DNA of 64,000 nt from JAAXHH01 sp965248395 (GTDB lineage Bacteria; JAAXHH01): assembly GCA_965248395.1 (NCBI GenBank), contig OZ252103.1:2976001-3040000 (forward strand). Reading direction: 5' to 3'. A program made the translations under genes and the position numbers. The notes beneath the pieces were generated by a model. That model was not told the DNA's origin. It did not search any database and was given only the letters and a program-made list of their open reading frames with translations. Positions 59,217 through 64,000 of this stretch are shown piece by piece. Every line of letters begins with the position of its first letter. Position 1 is the stretch's first letter.

Positions 59217-60404
59217 ATGAAAGCCGATCAGAGTTCGACCCTGCCTGGCGCGCTGCCCGCACCGGACGACGCGTTCTGGAAGGCGATCCGCCGAGATCAG
59301 TTTTACCTCGAACCCGATATAGCGTTTCTTCAGGGTGGCTCCGTCGGACCGTCTCCCAAGCCCGTAGTCGACCGGGTGACCGAAGCTATGCGGGCTTTCG
59401 ACAGCGATCCGCTGAAGCATCAGCAACAGTATTGGCCCATCGTCGAAGAATCCAGGAAGAAGCTGGCAACCTTCGTGGGCACACGGCCCGAGCGCATCGC
59501 CCTGGTGCAGAATACCACCATGGCGCTCAGCGTATTCGCCCAGGGCGTAACCTGGAAAGTGGGTGGTGAAATCCTCATGACGGACCAGGAATACGGCGCG
59601 GTGAACGCCTGCTTCGACTACATCGCCGAGCGCCATGGCCTGACCGTACGACGGGTAGAACTCCCCATGGAGATCAACGACCCGCAACAGATCATCGACG
59701 TCTTCAAGAGCGGATTGAACGAGCGCACGGCGGCCATTGTCTTTGGACACGTGTACTGGTCCACAGGCCTGGTAACGCCCGTGAAGGAACTGACCGAGAT
59801 CGGTCGGGAACAAGGCGCCTGGGTTGCCGTGGACGGGGCCCACGCCGTCAGCATGGTGCCGCTGCACCTCGACGAGTGGAACCCCCATTTCTACGCGTCC
59901 AGTCTCCACAAGTGGACGCTGTCTCCCAAGGGGACCGGCATGCTTTTCGTATCGGACGACGCCCACGACCGGGTTGAACCGCTCATCCTGGGGGCCAGCG
60001 CAAGGCCCAACGAAAACGCAAGCCGTTTCGACATGATGGGCACACGGGACCAGACCCCTTTCATCGGACTGGGTACGGCCCTCGATTTCCAGCAGGAGAT
60101 CGGGTGGGATCACATCCGAACCTACTGCCGCGGTCTGGTCAATTACATGCGGGAACGGCTGGGCCGTATACGGGGCGTTCGCTTCCTGACGCCGCGCGAT
60201 CCAGAGATGTCGGGCTTCATCACCACCTTCACCATCGAGGGCGCCGATTTATCAAAGATCAGGCAGGAGATGTGGGACGACGAGAAGATCGAGACCGTAG
60301 CATTCCACATCAACGACGTGCCCGTTTTCCGCATATCCACCCACTTCTACAACAGCCGGGAAGAAATCGACCGCATGGTGCGGGCCATCGAACGGCGTCT
60401 GTAG
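59217..60404 (+). CDS. Class V aminotransferase-fold PLP protein (isopenicillin-N epimerase-like)
   Basis: A 395-residue fold-type I protein. FLQGGSVGPSPKPVVDRV is the N-terminal pattern of class V aminotransferases, QNTTMALSVFAQGV and VFGHVYWSTGLVTPVKEL follow, VAVDGAHAVSM provides the cofactor Asp, and the PLP Lys is in YASSLHKWTLSPKGTGML. The group includes isopenicillin-N epimerase and cysteine desulfurase or lyase relatives; substrate unknown. AAAGGAG is spaced eight bases before ATG. Gap to the next gene is 102 bases. Confidence 0.87.
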   Translation: MKADQSSTLPGALPAPDDAFWKAIRRDQFYLEPDIAFLQGGSVGPSPKPVVDRVTEAMRAFDSDPLKHQQQYWPIVEESRKKLATFVGTRPERIALVQNTTMALSVFAQGVTWKVGGEILMTDQEYGAVNACFDYIAERHGLTVRRVELPMEINDPQQIIDVFKSGLNERTAAIVFGHVYWSTGLVTPVKELTEIGREQGAWVAVDGAHAVSMVPLHLDEWNPHFYASSLHKWTLSPKGTGMLFVSDDAHDRVEPLILGASARPNENASRFDMMGTRDQTPFIGLGTALDFQQEIGWDHIRTYCRGLVNYMRERLGRIRGVRFLTPRDPEMSGFITTFTIEGADLSKIRQEMWDDEKIETVAFHINDVPVFRISTHFYNSREEIDRMVRAIERRL

Positions 60405-60506
60405 GAGACGAGACCCCGGACTGCCGACGCGGTGTTTGGCATTCCTGTACGCTGAGAAGGATGGATGTCGGGGTCGCCCCATCAAACTGTAAAAAAGGAC
60501 GAAAGC

Positions 60507-61562
60507 ATGAATGAGGATCACGGGTTCATTACGCGCAGCATTCACGCGGGCGAGGCGGAGAATACCTCGGCGACGCCGATCTACCAGTCGACCACGGTGG
60601 ACGGCACCTACCTGCGAAGTGGCAATCCCACGTTCACCGCCTTTGAGGAAAAGATGTCCGCCCTCGAGGGCGGAGGACGAAGCATCGCGACCGCCTGCGG
60701 CATGGCCTCGGTCACCCAGGCCGTGATGACTCTCATAGGCGCTGGATCCCGGGTCGTATGTCATCACGCGGTGTATGCCTGGACAAGGCACTTCATGATC
60801 GAGGAACTGCCCAGGTTGGGATTCGATACCGAGATCATCGACATGCGGGACCCCAGGCAGGTCGACGCGGCCCTGGAGAGACCAACCGACGTGGTTTTCT
60901 TCGAGCCGCTGGCCAATCCGACCCTGGACATCATCGACGCGCCAGCGGTGATCCGTAAGGCCCACGATGCCGGCGCGAAGGTAGTGATCGACAACACCTT
61001 CCTGTCGCCGTATCTCTTCCGACCCATGGACCACGGCGCAGACGTCGTGCTGCACAGCGCCACCAAGTACCTCTGCGGTCATGGCGACGCCCTGGCCGGC
61101 ATCATCACGACACGGGACCCGGAACTGGGAGAGGCGGTGCTACGTTCAAGGAATACCTATGGCGGCATTCTCAGTCCTATGAACGCCTTCCTCCTGCTAC
61201 GAGGGATCAAGACGCTTCCCATGCGCATGGACCGCCACGGAGTGAACGCCCGCGCGGTAGCGGACTTCCTGGAGTCCCATCACCGGGTAAAACGGACTTA
61301 TTACCCTGGTCTGCCTTCCACCCCTGGTCACGAAATCGCCCGGTCGCAATGGTCCGGTTACAGCGGAATGGTGAGTTTTGAAATCGCCGAAGGGAATATC
61401 GAACGGTTCTTCGATCGCGTGCGCCTGTGCCGGCCCTGGGTCAGCCTGGGCGATGTCGGCTCCCTCGTCACCGGCGACCCCGAGGGAACGCGCGTCCGGA
61501 TGTCCGTCGGCCTCGAAGACACGGACGACATAATCCGGGACCTGGAACAGGCGCTGGATTGA
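60507..61562 (+). CDS. Cystathionine gamma-synthase/lyase family (trans-sulfuration) PLP enzyme
   Basis: Cys/Met metabolism PLP-dependent enzyme of 351 residues, shorter than the usual about 380-400. Features: GFITRSIHAGE, TPIYQSTTV, ALEGGGRSIATACGMASV, VVFFEPLANPTLDI, VVIDNTFLSPYLFRP and PLP Lys in LHSATKYLCGHGD. GGILSPMNAFLLLRGIKTLPMRM is typical. It would make or break C-S bonds in methionine or cysteine metabolism. ATG 60507 follows AAGGA by seven bases; a longer in-frame start at 60465 has no family match. Followed by a creatininase-family gene 95 bases on. Confidence 0.9.
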   Translation: MNEDHGFITRSIHAGEAENTSATPIYQSTTVDGTYLRSGNPTFTAFEEKMSALEGGGRSIATACGMASVTQAVMTLIGAGSRVVCHHAVYAWTRHFMIEELPRLGFDTEIIDMRDPRQVDAALERPTDVVFFEPLANPTLDIIDAPAVIRKAHDAGAKVVIDNTFLSPYLFRPMDHGADVVLHSATKYLCGHGDALAGIITTRDPELGEAVLRSRNTYGGILSPMNAFLLLRGIKTLPMRMDRHGVNARAVADFLESHHRVKRTYYPGLPSTPGHEIARSQWSGYSGMVSFEIAEGNIERFFDRVRLCRPWVSLGDVGSLVTGDPEGTRVRMSVGLEDTDDIIRDLEQALD

Positions 61563-61657
61563 CGACGTATTATGTGATGAACGGCAAATTGCTGCAGTCC
61601 GGCCCATTCCCATAAGCACACATCGATCGTTCTTCAAGTCTTGACAGGAGCCTTAAT

Positions 61658-62422
61658 ATGGCACGAAATCGCGTATTCATCGGAGACCTGACCCGTAAGG
61701 AATTCAGGGAAAGCATCGGCGACGGCACGATCCGGGCGGCCATCGTACCCACGGCCGCGACGGAGCAGCATCTCGAGCACCTGGAGATGATCCACGACAC
61801 GGCCAGCGTCGCGTACATGGCCGAACACGCGGCGCTCAAGCTCTATCCCCAGGTCGTTGTAGCGTCGCCCATCGCCATCGGGGTATCGGAGCATTGGATG
61901 GAACACAAAGGCACGCTGACGGTCCGTCCCGAAATCTTCACCGAGTACGTCTACGACGTGTGCGATGCGCTCAAGCGTGGCGGAGTGACCAATATCCTCA
62001 TCCTGAACGGGCACGGTGGAAACGTCGTCCCCATGATGAACCGCATGGATACGTTCCAGCGCAGACTCGGCGTCAATGTGCGTTTTAATTCCTACTGGGA
62101 CACCTATCCGACGGAAGTCGTCTACAAGTACATGGATCAGGAGCGGCTTCCTGGCCATGCCGACGAGTACGAGACCTCCATGGCCATGGCGCTCTTCCCC
62201 CACCGTGTCCACGCGGAGGACATGGAAATGGAGAGTTCCTCCCGGTTTGGAACGAAGGAGAAGGGCGAGGCGCTGGCGCCCGTGGCGGTGGACGGTGTAG
62301 CCGAACTGCTGCGGAAAATGATCGCGGGTGAAGAAATCGACCTGGAACCCCGCACGTTCCGGCCAGAAGGCGCCCAGTCGATGATCCGGGATTACTTGAT
62401 CGAGGAGAGGTCAGGAAGATAG
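61658..62422 (+). CDS. Creatininase family protein, divergent metal motif
   Basis: A 254-residue protein of the creatininase family. ILILNGHGGNVVPM and GHADEYETSMAMAL match family metal-ligand blocks. The first block is ATEQHLEHLEMIHDT rather than the standard E-Q-H-G-P-H-L-P-L-x-T-D, so metal ligands are kept in type but the spacing residues differ. It probably opens or hydrolyses an amide ring. Weakly spaced Shine-Dalgarno (AGGAG at about ten bases). Located after the trans-sulfuration enzyme and may share its transcript. Confidence 0.86.
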   Translation: MARNRVFIGDLTRKEFRESIGDGTIRAAIVPTAATEQHLEHLEMIHDTASVAYMAEHAALKLYPQVVVASPIAIGVSEHWMEHKGTLTVRPEIFTEYVYDVCDALKRGGVTNILILNGHGGNVVPMMNRMDTFQRRLGVNVRFNSYWDTYPTEVVYKYMDQERLPGHADEYETSMAMALFPHRVHAEDMEMESSSRFGTKEKGEALAPVAVDGVAELLRKMIAGEEIDLEPRTFRPEGAQSMIRDYLIEERSGR

Positions 62423-62527
62423 AGGTATCATCTCAGCGAGGCGATACCAGACTGAAACGTGATGTAAGGCTATCGACTAAGCAGGGCAATTTCCTCTTCA
62501 GACTCAGCACAGACTATCGGAGGAAAC

Positions 62528-63175
62528 ATGGAAACGATAAAACACAGCATGTTAAACGTACTTGTCATCGCGGCGTCGATCGCGCTCATGGCCGTTGTGG
62601 CGATTAGCGGTTGTTCAAATGGGCCAGAAATGAACCAGGAAGAGTCGAATCTGACCGGGATGGACGAGGACGGGTCGAACAACGACGAAATGACTTCAGG
62701 CGAGCATGGGACCGAAGGCGAAGGCGAAGAGTCAGGCACTTCCCTGGCTTTGGACGAAACTTATGACACGGTGCGGAACGGCGCACACCTCATCCTGCGC
62801 TACGACTCGGCAAGCAATTCCTTCGTCGGTACGGTAGAAAATACCACTGACAACATCCTGCACCGGGTCAGGGTCGAGGTTCACCTGTCCAATGGCACGG
62901 AACTCGGTCCCACGACGCCGGTCGATCTCGCTCCCGGCGAGGTGATCGACGTGACCGTGTCCGCCGCGGGCGAGGAGTTCACCGGATGGACACCCCACGC
63001 AGAGGTAGACACCGGAGATGGCGGCGGTGAGCATGGCGAGGGAGGTGAGAGCGGTGAGAGCGGTGAGAGCGGCGGCGAACAGGGCGAAGGTGGCGAGGGA
63101 GGTGAGGGAGGTGGAGAACACGACGAAGGGGGCGAGGGAAGTGGTGGAGGCGGTGAACATGGGACGGGAGGATGA
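62528..63175 (+). CDS. Lipoprotein with FxLyD-like domain and Gly/Glu/His-rich repetitive tail
   Basis: A 215-residue protein. The signal ends in a lipobox-like AISGC, followed by an acidic linker. Residues about 90-145 resemble the FxLyD fold (FVGTVENTTDNILHRVRVEVHL then DLAPGEVIDVTV). The last 60 residues are almost entirely Gly, Glu, Ser and His in short GGEHGEGG-type repeats and may be disordered or metal-binding. The stop TGA overlaps the next gene's ATG (ATGA at 63172-63175), suggesting translational coupling with the PhyH gene. No function recognised. Confidence 0.7.
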   Translation: METIKHSMLNVLVIAASIALMAVVAISGCSNGPEMNQEESNLTGMDEDGSNNDEMTSGEHGTEGEGEESGTSLALDETYDTVRNGAHLILRYDSASNSFVGTVENTTDNILHRVRVEVHLSNGTELGPTTPVDLAPGEVIDVTVSAAGEEFTGWTPHAEVDTGDGGGEHGEGGESGESGESGGEQGEGGEGGEGGGEHDEGGEGSGGGGEHGTGG

Positions 63176-64000
63176 TAGAAAAGAACAAATTGCAACCAAC
63201 GCCCACCACCCCAAGCGTGAAGCAAATCCCGCTCCTGACCGCGAGTCAGATAGCCCAATTCAAGCGTGACGGCTTCCTCGTACTCCCCGCCGTGCTCGAC
63301 CCCGAACTCTGCCGCCAAGCCAGGGACGATATGTGGGCCGCGGTGGCAACTCACCTGCCCCGCATGAAGCGCGACGATCCCTACACTTGGGAGCCGATCA
63401 CCGAAAAGGAAAGCGCCGAGCTAAACACGCAGCGGCCCGAAATCGGCGGCGATCCCTATTTCTTCGGCGAAAGCCACCGCTTCTATGTCCGCAACGGCGC
63501 CGAGCAATTCATGCTCGATTTAGCCCCTCGGACCCTGTGGCAAGTCGCCGAGCAATTGCTTGGCAAGGGCACGGTGGTGTGGCCCGCTGGAGAGGATGAT
63601 TCCGGCATCACGACGGGTCCGTGCTTTATGTGCGACGACGCGGTGGGAGGGCTGGCCAGCCACCTGGGCAAAGAGATCGAACGATGGCCGAAGAAGGGAT
63701 CCTTCACCACTGAAGACGCGTTGCACCTGCCCAGGACCGGTCCGGTTTGGCTCAACGGGCAAGGGACGCGCGGTTTGTATTGCACCCTGCCCAACAGCCC
63801 GTCTCCCGGACCGGAATATCGCGGTGCCCATTCCGACGGTGCCTGCTACGGACGCTACCGGCTGCAGATAACAGCTTATATCGACGACCTCCCGAATAAC
63901 TCCGGTGGCTTCACGGTGTGGCCGGGAAGCCACAGCCGGATCTGGCACGAGCAGTGGCAGGCATTCCTCGAAGGCGAAAAGCACACGGACAAACACTTGA
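63172..64000 (+). CDS. Phytanoyl-CoA dioxygenase (PhyH) family protein, runs off window
   Basis: At least 276 residues with no stop in the window. The start ATG overlaps the lipoprotein stop. LLTASQIAQFKRDGFLVLPAVLDPELC is the PhyH N-terminus; GAHSDGACYGRYRLQITAYIDDL contains the H-x-D pair and substrate-side Arg; NSGGFTVWPGSHSRIW is the core motif. The distal His-Arg block would lie beyond 64000. Its coupling to an unusual lipoprotein is notable. Confidence 0.9.
   Translation, partial: MIEKNKLQPTPTTPSVKQIPLLTASQIAQFKRDGFLVLPAVLDPELCRQARDDMWAAVATHLPRMKRDDPYTWEPITEKESAELNTQRPEIGGDPYFFGESHRFYVRNGAEQFMLDLAPRTLWQVAEQLLGKGTVVWPAGEDDSGITTGPCFMCDDAVGGLASHLGKEIERWPKKGSFTTEDALHLPRTGPVWLNGQGTRGLYCTLPNSPSPGPEYRGAHSDGACYGRYRLQITAYIDDLPNNSGGFTVWPGSHSRIWHEQWQAFLEGEKHTDKHL

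Noticed and set aside
63018..63170. Short GGEHGEGG-type DNA repeats as a CRISPR-like or satellite array
   Set aside because: The repeats are irregular, lie within an open reading frame and encode a low-complexity protein tail; there are no spacers.
1..64000. CRISPR arrays, rRNA operons, replication origin or phage structural genes
   Set aside because: No regularly spaced repeats, rRNA sequence, DnaA-box cluster or phage gene was seen.

Overview
This window is a GC-rich bacterial chromosome segment, probably from an uncultivated Gram-negative lineage. The envelope genes (AmpD-type amidase, LysM lytic transglycosylase, SppA, TatC, lipoproteins) indicate a diderm. A 29-residue AURKAIP1/COX24-type basic protein beside HU is typical of the FCB superphylum. 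The many phytanoyl-CoA dioxygenase (PhyH), creatininase, Gfo/Idh/MocA, enolase-superfamily and sulfatase genes resemble Latescibacterota- or Poribacteria-like genomes. That placement is inference from gene content only.

Layout. 0-4 kb: a low-GC PD-(D/E)XK-like gene, tatC with a long acidic tail, and a degenerate nucleotidyltransferase-like protein. 4.2-6.3 kb: selB followed by the selenocysteine tRNA; selA lies at 21.4-22.6 kb and is short at its N-terminus. 6.5-14 kb: a Cache-like exported protein, an orphan cytochrome oxidase subunit III, a TIM-barrel isomerase, a NUDIX hydrolase, a PhyH, accA-amidohydrolase, and a sarcosine-oxidase/Gfo-Idh pair overlapping by ATGA. 15-19 kb: a co-directional catabolic cluster (45-residue ORF, enolase-superfamily enzyme, two PhyH, creatininase). 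19.4-21.3 kb: an IS630 element sitting in the stop codon of a frameshifted SDR gene. 22.7-27.1 kb: AmpD divergent from a fused indolepyruvate ferredoxin oxidoreductase with a near-consensus promoter.

27.2-32.7 kb: a very large lipoprotein gene (two BIG2-like domains, three leucine-rich-repeat cassettes, a metzincin protease). It is broken by a decayed IS3-family element and by two single-base frameshifts of opposite sign. 32.8-35.2 kb: two tandem HisC-like aminotransferases carrying twin-arginine signal peptides. 35.4-42 kb: a glycosyltransferase, leuS, a PhyH-HEAT fusion and an APC permease. 42-52 kb: a stand-alone AICAR transformylase, a frameshifted sulfatase, a DapA-family aldolase, a threonine-synthase-like enzyme, a fused four-carbon-acid-sugar kinase/PdxA-like dehydrogenase, and an oligopeptide-binding protein. 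52-56 kb: the small basic protein, HU, sppA, the lytic transglycosylase and tRNA-Ala(GGC). 56-64 kb: a phosphatase/ADP-ribosylglycohydrolase fusion, three PLP enzymes, a second creatininase-family protein, a Gly/Glu-rich lipoprotein and a PhyH gene running off the end.

Overall, housekeeping genes (selB, accA, leuS, HU, tRNAs) are interspersed with an expanded set of small-molecule catabolic enzymes: five PhyH genes and seven PLP enzymes counting SelA. Several genes are fusions, and at least three are interrupted or frameshifted. The frameshifts could be real decay or assembly error; raw reads are needed to tell.
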